DNA of 64,000 nt from an uncultured Candidatus Saccharibacteria bacterium (GTDB lineage: Bacteria; Patescibacteriota; Saccharimonadia; Saccharimonadales; UBA4665). Shown in pieces: positions 24,034 through 33,302 of the stretch; positions within the stretch are counted from its first letter, which is position 1, and every line of letters begins with the position of its first letter. Below the pieces are notes generated by a model. The model searched no databases. It saw only the letters and a program-made list of their open reading frames with translations, and was not told the DNA's origin. The stretch covers positions 1-64,000 of the forward strand of contig CAIMFK010000011.1 in NCBI GenBank assembly GCA_903840315.1, written 5' to 3'. Made by a program: the position numbers and the translations under genes.

Positions 24034-24753
24034 TCAAACTAATTGAAGCTGTTGACTGAGAGGAAAGCCAGCCGCTAGACCTTTATTGCCATGAAATTTA
24101 CTTGGGCCAAGTTCTAAAGACATAGCTTCTAATATCGATGATGCAACAAAAAATCCGGAACCGTTTATATGTGAAAATTCAGGCATTTTCTGCCTTGATT
24201 TCTCAAAATTATTAATTGATTTTTCCCATACGTTTTTATTAATATCTAAATTGTTTGAATAAATGCCGGCCATATTTTTAGGTCCTCTATTATAAACAGC
24301 AAAGACTAATGAACTGCGGCGATTATTTTCATTCTTTGAGCTTCCCGTAATTATGGTGTGGGCTATGTTTAGATAGGCCATTTTTATTGCCTCATAATTT
24401 CCCATAACTGGATGAGCAGATTTAACTGAAAGCTCTATATCATAATTATTTGCTGTGGCTAATTTATTTACTTGATGTGCTACGTCATTTAAGACGGCTC
24501 CAATCGTAATTGGGCTGAGTTCAATTTCGGTTTGCCTATCACTATACTCAACTCCAAGAATAAAACTTTCGAGTAATTGAATGGCTAGGTCGGCACTACT
24601 TTCCATTTTTTTGATATCTGTTTGGTCGATTTTTTGATTTTGCATGTTTAGTTCTGCCAATCTGGAGATTTGAATCAAAGGTAGCCTTAGCTCCTCAGCT
24701 ATGGACTTCAATAAATATTGATCTACCTCGACTAAACTATCAGTACCTTTCAC
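24034..24753 (-). CDS. Degenerate histidine-kinase-like protein (catalytic His replaced by Glu)
   Basis: A 239-residue soluble protein with a HisKA-like dimerisation region (KSIAEELRLPLIQISRLAEL) and a reduced HATPase-like region (AYLNIAHTIITG as N-box equivalent; GSGFFVASSILEAM as G-box equivalent). In the H-box the pattern HELRxPL reads EELRLPL, so Glu20 replaces the phosphoacceptor His; the DNA reads GAG GAG CTA AGG. The ATP-lid motifs are eroded. It has no sensor domain or membrane segment. GTG start with an AGGGG ribosome site 6 bases upstream. It is encoded immediately before the degenerate receiver. Confidence 0.75.
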   Translation of the reverse strand: MKGTDSLVEVDQYLLKSIAEELRLPLIQISRLAELNMQNQKIDQTDIKKMESSADLAIQLLESFILGVEYSDRQTEIELSPITIGAVLNDVAHQVNKLATANNYDIELSVKSAHPVMGNYEAIKMAYLNIAHTIITGSSKNENNRRSSLVFAVYNRGPKNMAGIYSNNLDINKNVWEKSINNFEKSRQKMPEFSHINGSGFFVASSILEAMSLELGPSKFHGNKGLAAGFPLSQQLQLV

Positions 24754-24825
24754 TTCAACCCCTATTCCAAAATAATTATAGCATCAAATTATATGACACA
24801 TCATAAACTATTTTTTATATAAAAA

Positions 24826-25488
24826 TTATGGTGAGAATGTTAAATTAGGTAGAATTATATTTTCAAAATCACTCTGGTAATCCGTACCCATAGTAAACAC
24901 TTCAATCGTATTTCCTCTTAAAGGAAGAACTACCATCTCACCAGTCTGATTATTTCCAATCTGACCAGTAACCTTTACTCCAACTACGCTAGGAAGCAAG
25001 GGTAATGAATATGGAGAAATTTTTGCTTGATTTTGCTGACTCGATGATGTAATTCCACTGAGTACGTCTGAGTACGACTGATTAAGAACCTGTACCCTTA
25101 ATGCGAATACTGATGACTGAGCCGAAATTGACGGAACATATCCTGGATTAAAGTAGCCATCAATTAATGCCTGACCATTACCCGAGTCATCTATATAAGA
25201 ACTCCATGTATTGGGATATTTCAAGCTAATCCCCCCATACTGAGACGGGCCCGAATAACTTCTGTATGGATTTTTTAGCTGTTCATTATACTTCACAGCA
25301 TCTTGTTGTTGAGCAACCTGAACAGCTTGCTGAGCAGCTTGATCAGAAATTGCTTGAACGTTATTTTTATACTTTTGCCGACCGGAAAATGCCCAGAAAC
25401 TAAAAACTATAAAAATCAATAGAAGTATCGTTAAGCCAACTATAGCAAGCGTTGAACTGTTGCCTCTTTGGTCATTTTTTAAATTCAT
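24826..25488 (-). CDS. Hypothetical membrane-anchored exported protein, 220 aa
   Basis: One N-terminal membrane helix (residues about 13-35, TLAIVGLTILLLIFIVFSFWAF), a Gln/Ala-rich coiled-coil-like stretch (about 40-70) and an exported domain of 145 residues. The exported domain includes GGISLKYPNTWSSYIDDSG, resembling the start of PsbP-like domains. There is no catalytic motif. It is the next gene upstream of the kinase-like gene on the same strand, with a 72-base gap, so a functional link is possible but not shown. Confidence 0.62.
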   Translation of the reverse strand: MNLKNDQRGNSSTLAIVGLTILLLIFIVFSFWAFSGRQKYKNNVQAISDQAAQQAVQVAQQQDAVKYNEQLKNPYRSYSGPSQYGGISLKYPNTWSSYIDDSGNGQALIDGYFNPGYVPSISAQSSVFALRVQVLNQSYSDVLSGITSSSQQNQAKISPYSLPLLPSVVGVKVTGQIGNNQTGEMVVLPLRGNTIEVFTMGTDYQSDFENIILPNLTFSP

Positions 25489-25551
25489 TTAAGATAATAT
25501 TAACCTAAAAACATAACAATAATCAAGTTTCGACTGTTCCCTTTTTCTCTA

Positions 25552-26031
25552 TTAGTTATATTTATATAAGAAAACGCCATTTTTCTGTTTTAATATTTTT
25601 TTGTTAGGTATTTTAAATGCAAAGCTAGCCAATTTTACTGGCTTAAAAATGTATTTTTTCAATTTATTATCTAACCTCTCCATTTGTCTTTTTAATAGAA
25701 AGGTATATATTGCATCAGCTTGTGGCAATTCTATGTTCCAGAAATTTCGACAATATATTTTAATGTTTTTTCTATAAGGAAATGCTCTAATAGTTGATAA
25801 TAAAAATAGTACGGGATTAAGCTCATACCCTATTGCTTTGTATCCCTTACGGGCTGCAGAGATTAAAATTTTTCCATCTCCTGAACCAAGTTCTATGAGT
25901 GTGTCACCTTTTTTTAATTCTAAGATATCGAATGCTGAATCAATTTGTTTATTCATGGTGGGTAGATATGGAGGGCCAAATAACAAAACAAAGCTAAAGC
26001 AAAAAATCAAAATCAGAATTAGATATATCAT
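25552..26031 (-). CDS. Membrane-anchored class I SAM-dependent methyltransferase
   Basis: A 159-residue protein with an N-terminal hydrophobic anchor (residues 1-20) followed by a compact Rossmann methyltransferase. Motif I is LIELGSGDGKILISAARKG and motif II is AIGYELNP. It is short and lacks an obvious substrate-binding domain, similar to small methyltransferases annotated as hypothetical in many bacteria. The substrate (lipid, protein or small molecule) is unknown. It follows xseB by 3 bases and is probably cotranscribed with xseA-xseB. Confidence 0.78.
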   Translation of the reverse strand: MIYLILILIFCFSFVLLFGPPYLPTMNKQIDSAFDILELKKGDTLIELGSGDGKILISAARKGYKAIGYELNPVLFLLSTIRAFPYRKNIKIYCRNFWNIELPQADAIYTFLLKRQMERLDNKLKKYIFKPVKLASFAFKIPNKKILKQKNGVFLYKYN

Positions 26032-26034
26032 TTC

Positions 26035-26235
26035 TTATTTAGAATTAATCTTGGTGATTGAATTTTCTGCATTTTTTAAGTACTCAGTCAGTAGGTTTAT
26101 AATCTCTTTCCCTCTTTCATATTTTATCAATGATTCGTCAACGTCAATATTATCGCTTTGCATGCTAGACAATATGCCTTCGAGCTCAGCCTTTAGCTCT
26201 TTATAATTAACTTCATTATTACTGTTTTTTTTCAT
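26035..26235 (-). CDS. xseB: Exodeoxyribonuclease VII small subunit
   Basis: A 66-residue two-helix protein matching XseB: NYKELKAELEGILSSMQSDNIDVDESLIKYERGKE, where the family has ELE.IV..LE.G...LE.SL..YE.G. Several small subunits surround each large subunit. It is encoded 12 bases after xseA on the same strand, the classical arrangement. Confidence 0.9.
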   Translation of the reverse strand: MKKNSNNEVNYKELKAELEGILSSMQSDNIDVDESLIKYERGKEIINLLTEYLKNAENSITKINSK

Positions 26236-26247
26236 AAAATTTCTCCA

Positions 26248-27360
26248 TTATTTAAGTTCATCAATAATTACTTTAACTTCAGAATCGTAGAACTGTATGT
26301 CTAGAGCAGCTCCCTTTTTTATTTGACCAGCGTTCTTAACAATCTCATTTTTCAACTTAATAATAGAATAGCCCCTCTTTAAAATTTGTTTAGGGTTAAG
26401 GGCTTCAAGCAAACTTGAATGGCCAGAAATTAGTGTTGATGATTTTTGTATTTTATCTCTAACTTCTTTCTCTAAGCTATCAGCAATTTGTAAAATTTCT
26501 TTTTTGAATTGAACAAAAATATTCCTCAATAGGTAATCTATTTGATCATAATTTTGAGTTAGGTTATTTATAGAATCTTTTTTATCAGGAACTAATATTT
26601 CAGCTGCATTACTAGGAGTGCTTGCCCTTTTATCTGCAGCTTTTTCAGCAAGCGACAGATCAATCTCGTGACCAATGGCGACTAGCGTAGGAACTCTACT
26701 TGCAGCTACAGCTCTGGTCACTTCTTCAGTGCTAAATGCCAGTAAATCCTCACTAGATCCGCCACCCCTTGTTATAACCAAAACTTCGGGTGCTTCAGCT
26801 AATTCGTTAAAATATTTTATTGCAGCACAAATTTCTCCCGGGGCCTTATCGCCTTGTACGAGGACACTGTAGAGAACTATTTCTAGGCCAACCCATCTAG
26901 AATTAATTATCTTAATAAAATCTGCATATGCTGCTGATTCGGATGAAGTTATAAGCCCAATTTTTTTAGGAGGATAAGGCAGCGGTCGTTTTCGCTTCTC
27001 ATCAAATAACCCCTCAGCCATTAATTTCTTTTCTAGCAAATCAATTGCTTTTTTAATTGCCCCTTCACCAACAGGCTGTATAGATTGAACATTAAAACTA
27101 AAGCCGTAGTTGTTATGCAGCTTTGGCTGGCCCACTACCTTAATCACCATTCCATCTTCAACAGGAAAATTTAGCTTATAAATACTTGTAAAACATCTAA
27201 TACTTGAATTGTCATCTTTGAGATCAAAGTAGACCCATGTGCCCTTGCTTATCTTAAAATTAGCCACTTCTCCAACAACTGATATGATTGGGTAAGCAAA
27301 TTCAAAAGTCTGATTAATTGAATCTACAAACTGACTAACGCTTAATTCAACTAGCTCCAT
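26248..27360 (-). CDS. xseA: Exodeoxyribonuclease VII large subunit
   Basis: A 370-residue XseA, a single-strand-specific exonuclease acting in both directions. The N-terminal OB domain (SVVGEVANFKISKGTWVYFDLKDDNSSIRCF) is followed by the catalytic domain with KKIGLITSSESAAYADF, ITRGGGSSEDLLAFSTEEVTRAV and VATIGHEID-type VAIGHEIDLSLAEKAADKRASTP. The coiled-coil region is short, making the protein smaller than the E. coli form (456 aa). The start overlaps the upstream membrane-protein gene by 14 bases. Confidence 0.95.
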   Translation of the reverse strand: MELVELSVSQFVDSINQTFEFAYPIISVVGEVANFKISKGTWVYFDLKDDNSSIRCFTSIYKLNFPVEDGMVIKVVGQPKLHNNYGFSFNVQSIQPVGEGAIKKAIDLLEKKLMAEGLFDEKRKRPLPYPPKKIGLITSSESAAYADFIKIINSRWVGLEIVLYSVLVQGDKAPGEICAAIKYFNELAEAPEVLVITRGGGSSEDLLAFSTEEVTRAVAASRVPTLVAIGHEIDLSLAEKAADKRASTPSNAAEILVPDKKDSINNLTQNYDQIDYLLRNIFVQFKKEILQIADSLEKEVRDKIQKSSTLISGHSSLLEALNPKQILKRGYSIIKLKNEIVKNAGQIKKGAALDIQFYDSEVKVIIDELK

Positions 27361-28405
27361 CTATTGAACCGCCTACATCAAACTTAGATCTCCTGTGCCA
27401 CAAAATATAGCCCGGAGGAAGCTGTATAAGCGTATTAAGAACTCGGTACATAATAGTCACAGAAAGACTTAAATTAGCTGGTACACCTGCAGCCACCATA
27501 ACAGCCACCATCATAGCTTCATATACACCAATACCACCCGGTAGAACGGCTATAAGGCCAGCGAAGTTAGCAATTGCATAAGCTAAAATTATAGCTCCTG
27601 GGTTAACCCAGTGACCAAAGGCTAAATAGACTACATATATTGATAGAAGCTCAGTAATGTTGTTTAGGAATCCGTAATAAATTGGTGTCCTTAATTCATT
27701 CTTTTTAGATCTAAGAATATTGTAATTATGATGAAAGTCTACGAATACCTCTTTTGCTTTTTCAAGGTTAATAATTTCGGGATGCTTAGGCAAGACAACT
27801 CCAATTATTTTATTCAAAACTCTAGTTAAATAAGTAAACGTTGCAGTAATTCTACTTTGACTCCCGATTATGTATATGAATAGGAAAATTCCAACAATAA
27901 TTAAGGCCGATGAAAATGAAGCAACAAAAATAACAAACTGATTTACATTACCGTGCATGGCAAGCATAAAAACACCAAGCAGTACTAGAAATTGGAATGA
28001 TACGAATATCATGGCTAATTTCATAACATATGTGAATGTAGCCCTTCCGAGGCTAATATCTGACGATCTAACTCTAGCTGCAAAATAGGAAGCTCCCGAA
28101 ACTCCTCCGCTTGGAAAGACATTATTAACAAAGTTTAGTTCCAAAGATAAAATAAAAAGACGAGTTGCCTTTAACTTGCTTCCAAGTAGACTGAAGATAG
28201 ATTGAAAAAGTCTGGATTGGGCGTAGTAATTCCAGCCCTGGATCGGAATCATTAAAAGTAGCCAAGCGGCATTAACGTGCTTCAAGTTATCAAAAGTTTG
28301 AGCAAGCTGGTGCCTTAAAGCTATGGCCAATACCACAAGAGCAATAATGGTAAGATAATTGATTATTAGTTTCCATCGCTTTTTTAACAAACTTTTTTCA
28401 CCCAT
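27347..28405 (-). CDS. Lysylphosphatidylglycerol synthase TM-region (UPF0104/YbhN) protein
   Basis: A 352-residue polytopic protein with about eight membrane helices. It has the family landmarks NFVNNVFPSGGVSGASYFAARVR and AYAIANFAGLIAVLPGGIGVYEAMMVAVMVAAGVP. This is the flippase-like domain of MprF without its catalytic aminoacyl-transfer domain. Such stand-alone proteins are linked to lipid translocation or glycolipid synthesis, but substrate is unknown. It overlaps xseA by 14 bases and is divergent from the TRM11-like gene. Confidence 0.88.
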   Translation of the reverse strand: MGEKSLLKKRWKLIINYLTIIALVVLAIALRHQLAQTFDNLKHVNAAWLLLMIPIQGWNYYAQSRLFQSIFSLLGSKLKATRLFILSLELNFVNNVFPSGGVSGASYFAARVRSSDISLGRATFTYVMKLAMIFVSFQFLVLLGVFMLAMHGNVNQFVIFVASFSSALIIVGIFLFIYIIGSQSRITATFTYLTRVLNKIIGVVLPKHPEIINLEKAKEVFVDFHHNYNILRSKKNELRTPIYYGFLNNITELLSIYVVYLAFGHWVNPGAIILAYAIANFAGLIAVLPGGIGVYEAMMVAVMVAAGVPANLSLSVTIMYRVLNTLIQLPPGYILWHRRSKFDVGGSIDGAS

Positions 28406-28458
28406 AATATGTTTTTTATTATACCTAAAAAACTATTTAAGGCGCTATACTTATTACA

Positions 28459-29628
28459 ATGAAGAGTTTATTTCTACTTGGTCGACAAAAAGACATAGCG
28501 CTTGCAGAGCTTGAAAGTTTATATGGATATGAGAATTTCAACTTAATCTCAAATGACATTGTAGGCTCTAATATTGATGTCGATAAAATTGACTTCAATC
28601 GATTGGGTGGTAGCGTTAAACTTGCAAAAATTATTTCAACCCTCCCTTATGGTGACTGGAATCAAGTAGAGAGATATATAGAAGATAATATAGCCTCAAT
28701 GACTAATTCTCCTCATGAAGGCAAGCTTCAATTAGGCTTTAGTACTTTTGGTTTTAATATTAGAATTGAGCAATTGAAAAAACTTAGCTTGAATGCCAAG
28801 AAAAAATTAAGAAATGCTAAACAATCCGTACGAATGATCCCAAATCAATCACTGCAATTAAATAGCGCTCAAATAATCCACAATAAATTGACTGGCCCTA
28901 GAGGAATGGAATTATTGATAATAAGAACTCGGGAAGGCTCTATTATTGGACAAACCGTTCAAGAGCAAAATATCGATGCTTACTCACAACGAGACTACAA
29001 TCGCCCATACAGAGATGCAAGAGTTGGCATGCTGCCTCCGAAGCTCGCTCAAGTATTAATTAATTTAGCCAATCCAAAAGAGGATGCCATAATTCTCGAT
29101 CCTTTTTGTGGTACAGGAGTGCTACTGCAAGAAGCATTACTCGATGGTTTTCAAGCATACGGAACTGATTTGGAACCCAGAATGATCGAATACTCTAAGG
29201 GAAACTTAGACTGGTTGAGGAACTTGTATCAAATAAGGCATGATTCAGTAGTAGAGGTTGGTGATGCATTAGAATATGAGTGGACAGATTTTGATGCGGT
29301 TGCATGTGAAACATATCTAGGACAAGCCTACAGCACCTACCCTGATTCTGCACGACTAAAAACGAATATTCAGAATTGTGACACGATTATCAAAAAGTTT
29401 CTAAGAAATATACATGATCAATTACCCAAAAATGGAAAAATGGTTCTAGCTTTACCTGCGTGGGAAGACAGAATAAATAGAAATTTTATTACCCTTCCAC
29501 TTCTTGACCAGCTCGATGAATTGGGTTATAATCGATTAAGTTTTTCAATTATTAATAACAATAATTTGTTTTATCATCGCCAAGGGCAAATAGTTGCTCG
29601 GCAAATAATAGTTTTAACTAGGAATTAA
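28459..29628 (+). CDS. TRM11-like RNA methyltransferase (THUMP-type)
   Basis: A 389-residue protein with an N-terminal ferredoxin/THUMP-like region (residues 1-150) and a C-terminal Rossmann methyltransferase. SAM motif I is ILDPFCGTGVLLQEALLDG and the acidic motif II is YGTDLEPRMI. It resembles tRNA guanine-N2 methyltransferases (TRM11/TrmG10 group). The catalytic (D/N)PPY motif expected after strand 4 is not present; the equivalent position reads AVACETYLGQAY. A TATACT (28446-28451) lies exactly 7 bases before the ATG, suggesting a leaderless transcript. rpmA follows 5 bases downstream. Confidence 0.82.
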   Translation: MKSLFLLGRQKDIALAELESLYGYENFNLISNDIVGSNIDVDKIDFNRLGGSVKLAKIISTLPYGDWNQVERYIEDNIASMTNSPHEGKLQLGFSTFGFNIRIEQLKKLSLNAKKKLRNAKQSVRMIPNQSLQLNSAQIIHNKLTGPRGMELLIIRTREGSIIGQTVQEQNIDAYSQRDYNRPYRDARVGMLPPKLAQVLINLANPKEDAIILDPFCGTGVLLQEALLDGFQAYGTDLEPRMIEYSKGNLDWLRNLYQIRHDSVVEVGDALEYEWTDFDAVACETYLGQAYSTYPDSARLKTNIQNCDTIIKKFLRNIHDQLPKNGKMVLALPAWEDRINRNFITLPLLDQLDELGYNRLSFSIINNNNLFYHRQGQIVARQIIVLTRN

Positions 29629-29633
29629 TATAT

Positions 29634-29906
29634 ATGTCACACGTCAAAGCTGGTGGAGCAGCCAAAAATACTAGAGATAGCCAAGGAAAAAGACTTGGTG
29701 TTAAACTTTATGCTGGTCAAAAAGTAACTGTTGGTCAAATTATTGTTAGACAAGTTGGCCTTACTAAAAGAGCTGGTAAAGGCACTATGCTAAGTCGCAA
29801 TTATACAATTCATGCTGCTAAAGATGGTGTGGTTGGCTTTAGAACTCGTAAAGTTACTAGATTTACTGGTCGTTCAGTTCGAAGAACTGAAGTCTTTGTA
29901 GACTAA
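29634..29906 (+). CDS. rpmA: 50S ribosomal protein L27
   Basis: A 90-residue bL27, recognised by KNTRDSQGKRLGVKLYAGQKVTVGQIIVRQ and the basic centre. The N-terminus MSHVKAGGAAKNTRD reaches the peptidyl-transferase centre in the family. There is no N-terminal extension of the kind cleaved in Firmicutes. It is unusually placed after a methyltransferase, while rplU, its usual partner, lies 31 kb away at 60919-61233. Confidence 0.97.
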   Translation: MSHVKAGGAAKNTRDSQGKRLGVKLYAGQKVTVGQIIVRQVGLTKRAGKGTMLSRNYTIHAAKDGVVGFRTRKVTRFTGRSVRRTEVFVD

Positions 29907-29907
29907 G

Positions 29908-30300
29908 TTAAACTAAACTCTCAATTCTCTTAATAACTTCGTTAGTTGCTATTTGTGATTTAACTAAATAATCATCTGCGCCCAAGTCTTTGGCTTTTTT
30001 CTGATCCGTTTCTTGACCAAGGGCTGTTAGCATCATCACTTTAATCTGAGCAGTAGCCGGAGTATTTTTCAAAATATCTAAAACTTCGAATCCAGAAATT
30101 TTTGGCATCATTACATCTAAGACAATTAAATCTGGATGGAACTCTACTGCGTTGGCTAGAGCATCTTCACCATTATCCACTCTTCTTACGTCAAAACCTT
30201 CGGCAGTTAATCGATTCACATAAACACCAGCCAAAGCATTGTCATCCTCAACTAGTAGGATCTTTTTTTTATTTTTGGTATCCATTTGATTAGTTTCCAT
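29908..30300 (-). CDS. Stand-alone response regulator receiver domain
   Basis: A 130-residue CheY-like receiver with an intact active site: D19/D20, phosphoacceptor D62 (IVLDVMMPK), T92 and K114. As in the paralogue at 2658-3236, the Lys is followed by SQ instead of Pro. The first 13 residues are a short Lys-rich leader; Met6 is an alternative start. It has no output domain. It lies 27 bases downstream of pyrG on the same strand. No kinase is adjacent, and the only kinase-like gene in the window lacks its catalytic His. Confidence 0.88.
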   Translation of the reverse strand: METNQMDTKNKKKILLVEDDNALAGVYVNRLTAEGFDVRRVDNGEDALANAVEFHPDLIVLDVMMPKISGFEVLDILKNTPATAQIKVMMLTALGQETDQKKAKDLGADDYLVKSQIATNEVIKRIESLV

Positions 30301-30327
30301 TAAGTATAAGCTATATGAATTTAACTG

Positions 30328-31929
30328 TTATTGCAACATGCTCTTGATGAATCCATCAAACATAGGATGGACTCTATTTGGCCTAGAAGTAAATTCAGGG
30401 TGAAATTGACTCGCTAAAAAGAATTTATGTTCTGGCGCTTCTATAATCTCTACTAGCTTGCCGTTTGGAGACAATCCGGAGGCTTTTATGCCCCATTTAT
30501 CATACTTAGCCCTATATTTATTATTGCATTCGTATCTATGCCTGTGACGCTCCAGAATAGTTTTCTTGGAATATAATTTAGAAGCCAATGATCCTTTTTC
30601 TAGTTCACAAGGATAATTGCCTAATCTCATTGATCCACCTGTATTTTCTTTACCTTTTTGACCTCTCATAGTTGAAACAACAAGATTTTTAGATTTTGGA
30701 TTAAACTCTTCGCTATTAGCATCCTTGATACCTGAATTCCTGGCCGCCGCTATAACAGCAACTTGAAGGCCCAGACATAATCCCAAATAAGGAAGATTAT
30801 TATGCAATGAGTATTGAGCTGCGGCTATCTTACCTTCAACACCCCTACTACCAAATCCACCAGGAACCAATATTCCATCAACATCGTTTAATAGTTGTTC
30901 GCATTTATTTTTTTTAGTAAGTATTTCTGCATCTATCCATCTTATTTCTAAAGAGCAATTATTATTCCAGGCCGCAGTTCTTAGTGCCTCGAATACAGAC
31001 ATATAAGTATCAGCATTATCTAAATACTTTGCTATAAGCCCAACAGTTAATTTTTTGTCATATTTTGCTAGAGCTTGCTTAACTACCGATTCCCAAGGCT
31101 TAATGTTTATCTTCTTATTTTTTAGACCTAACTTTCCAATAATTTCATTGATTAGGCCTGTTTTCTCTAAAGTAAGTGGAACCTTATAAATAGTGCTTTC
31201 ATTCGGAACTAGGGCGATTGCTTTTTCACTTATACCACAGAACATGCTCAATTTTTTCTTGATTGAATCTTGAGATGGCGACTCGCTTCTTGCAACTAAT
31301 ATATCTGGAATTATTCCTAAACTTCTTAGGTCTCTCACCGAATTTTGAGCAGGCTTAGTCTTTATTTCTTGTGATGCTCCCAGGTAAGGCAAATATACTA
31401 CGTGTACATAAGCACAATTTTCTCTACCTGCGCGTATAGAGAACTCTCTAATGGCTTCTATAAAACTCAAAGATTCATAGTCTCCAACAGTACCTCCAAT
31501 TTCAACGATATGAACATCGAATCCCTTGCCCGCTGCTTCAATGTAGTCTTGTATTTTACCTGTTACATGAGGAATAATTTGAATTGAATGCCCACCAGAC
31601 TTACCGTCTCTCTCATCTTGAATTACATTCATGAGAACTCTACCGCTCATCAAGCTACTGGACTGAGTTAATTCCTGATCTAGAAATCTTTCGTAATGAC
31701 CAAGATCTAGATCGGTCTCAGCACCATCTTTTGTCACGAAACATTCACCATGTTCTCTAGGATTTAAGGTTCCAGCATCAATATTCAAGTAGGGATCGCA
31801 CTTTTGAATATTCACCTTAAGTCCTCTTGCTTTTAAGAGGTTACCAATTGAGGCGGCAGTTATACCCTTGCCAAGTCCAGACAAGACTCCACCGGTTACA
31901 AATATATACTTAGTCGGCTTAATCGACAC
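30328..31929 (-). CDS. pyrG: CTP synthase
   Basis: A 533-residue two-domain enzyme making CTP from UTP, ATP and glutamine. The N-terminal synthetase domain starts KYIFVTGGVLSGLGKGI (P-loop) and has CDPYLNIDAGTL. The C-terminal class I glutamine amidotransferase has GGFGSRGVEGK, the nucleophile Cys in YLGLCLGLQ, and the His-Glu pair in SQFHPEF. The GTG start at 31929 is preceded by AGAGGT, a usable ribosome site. This shows that pyrimidine interconversion, at least, is retained. Confidence 0.97.
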   Translation of the reverse strand: MSIKPTKYIFVTGGVLSGLGKGITAASIGNLLKARGLKVNIQKCDPYLNIDAGTLNPREHGECFVTKDGAETDLDLGHYERFLDQELTQSSSLMSGRVLMNVIQDERDGKSGGHSIQIIPHVTGKIQDYIEAAGKGFDVHIVEIGGTVGDYESLSFIEAIREFSIRAGRENCAYVHVVYLPYLGASQEIKTKPAQNSVRDLRSLGIIPDILVARSESPSQDSIKKKLSMFCGISEKAIALVPNESTIYKVPLTLEKTGLINEIIGKLGLKNKKINIKPWESVVKQALAKYDKKLTVGLIAKYLDNADTYMSVFEALRTAAWNNNCSLEIRWIDAEILTKKNKCEQLLNDVDGILVPGGFGSRGVEGKIAAAQYSLHNNLPYLGLCLGLQVAVIAAARNSGIKDANSEEFNPKSKNLVVSTMRGQKGKENTGGSMRLGNYPCELEKGSLASKLYSKKTILERHRHRYECNNKYRAKYDKWGIKASGLSPNGKLVEIIEAPEHKFFLASQFHPEFTSRPNRVHPMFDGFIKSMLQ

Positions 31930-31991
31930 CGCTTGTTACCTCTTTTTATTGATTAGATACTACCCTATTTAAAGTTGATAAGGCAAGTTTT

Positions 31992-33215
31992 TTATTGATT
32001 TTGCAATATCTGTTTGGCTGAATCTAATTGAGAATCGGTCCCCGCGCTAATCTGATCTTTGCTATTAGTGATAGTTTTATCGGGGGTTATTCCGATATGT
32101 TGAATATTTTTGCCGTTTGGCCTGTACCACTTTGCAACTGTAATCTTAGCCTCTGCTCCACCGCTTAAATTAAATATTTGTTGAACGACTCCCTTTCCAA
32201 AAGTTTTCTCTCCCACGATGGTTGCAGCGTTATTGTCATGTAAAGCACCTGCGGTTATCTCACTCGCACTTGCACTTCCACCATCAACCAAAACTACCGT
32301 TGGAACACCATTTAGTATATTGCTATTTCCATCAGCGTAGTAAGTATTGACTACTTCATTGCCTTTTTTCTCCTGCATAATCATCTGGCCATTCTTGAGC
32401 CAAAGATTGCAAATACCGACTGCAGCATTTACAAGGCCACCGGGATTACCTCTTAGGTCTAATACTATTCCCTTAACATTCTGACTCTTAAATTGCTGTG
32501 CTGCCTTCGTGGCTAAATCGGTCGTATCATCGGTAAACTGATTTATCGAAATATAGCCAATATTGCCATCGAGAGTCTTGCTCTTAACACTTGGTAGTGT
32601 TATTTTTTCTCTTTTTATGTCAAAGCTTTGTTGTTGATTACCACCTCTTAAAATATTCAGCTTTACGTTCGTATTTGCAGGTCCCCGAATCTTGCTAACA
32701 GCAGTATCCACAGACATGCCCGAAGTACTTTCTCCGTTTATGGTAGTGATTATATCTTGCTCTTTAAGTCCAGCCTTATCTGCAGGAAAACCAGATATAG
32801 GAGAAACAATGATAATTTGATTATTTGAATTCTTTCCCATTTCAGCACCTATACCACTGAATGACTCATTCAATTGATTATTGAAATCAGAAGCCTGTGA
32901 AACACTAAAATATTCGGTATATGGATCGTTGGTCGAATTAGCTAAGCCTGTTTTTAATCCATCCAACACCTGGCCATCGTTTAGACTGCCATCATAATTA
33001 TCTCTCAGAAGCCCATAGAGCTGGTTAACTGAACTGTAATCAATTTTTGAACTTAATTGCTCATTCAAAGGCTTGCCAGTGCCTAGTCCTATATTTCCAT
33101 TTCCTACATTTACTCCCAGCAAATAAACTATCACAAAAGTTAATAAGATCATGATTTTAGAAAAATGAATTTTTTTGGTAATTTTCTGAAAATTAAAACT
33201 ATGTTTTTTTGACAC
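31992..33215 (-). CDS. C-terminal processing peptidase, S41 family (CtpA-like)
   Basis: A 407-residue exported protease with an N-terminal signal anchor (IMILLTFVIVYLLGVNVG), a PDZ domain (about residues 120-200, SGFPADKAGLKEQDIITTINGES) and an S41 catalytic core. The core has LDLRGNPGG, the serine in DGGSASASEITAGAL and the lysine in GEKTFGKG. It degrades or trims envelope proteins. GTG start with GAGGGGAG 8 bases upstream. It follows the CHAP-hydrolase gene and may control that protein or its neighbours; Ctp proteases often regulate peptidoglycan hydrolases. Confidence 0.93.
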   Translation of the reverse strand: MSKKHSFNFQKITKKIHFSKIMILLTFVIVYLLGVNVGNGNIGLGTGKPLNEQLSSKIDYSSVNQLYGLLRDNYDGSLNDGQVLDGLKTGLANSTNDPYTEYFSVSQASDFNNQLNESFSGIGAEMGKNSNNQIIIVSPISGFPADKAGLKEQDIITTINGESTSGMSVDTAVSKIRGPANTNVKLNILRGGNQQQSFDIKREKITLPSVKSKTLDGNIGYISINQFTDDTTDLATKAAQQFKSQNVKGIVLDLRGNPGGLVNAAVGICNLWLKNGQMIMQEKKGNEVVNTYYADGNSNILNGVPTVVLVDGGSASASEITAGALHDNNAATIVGEKTFGKGVVQQIFNLSGGAEAKITVAKWYRPNGKNIQHIGITPDKTITNSKDQISAGTDSQLDSAKQILQNQ

Positions 33216-33302
33216 CTAATCGGCTCCCCTCTTTTACTTATATTTTAATTATAGCTAAGTTTATTTCATTAAGCTAAATTTTAAATGTCTGGGCAATATG
33301 TT

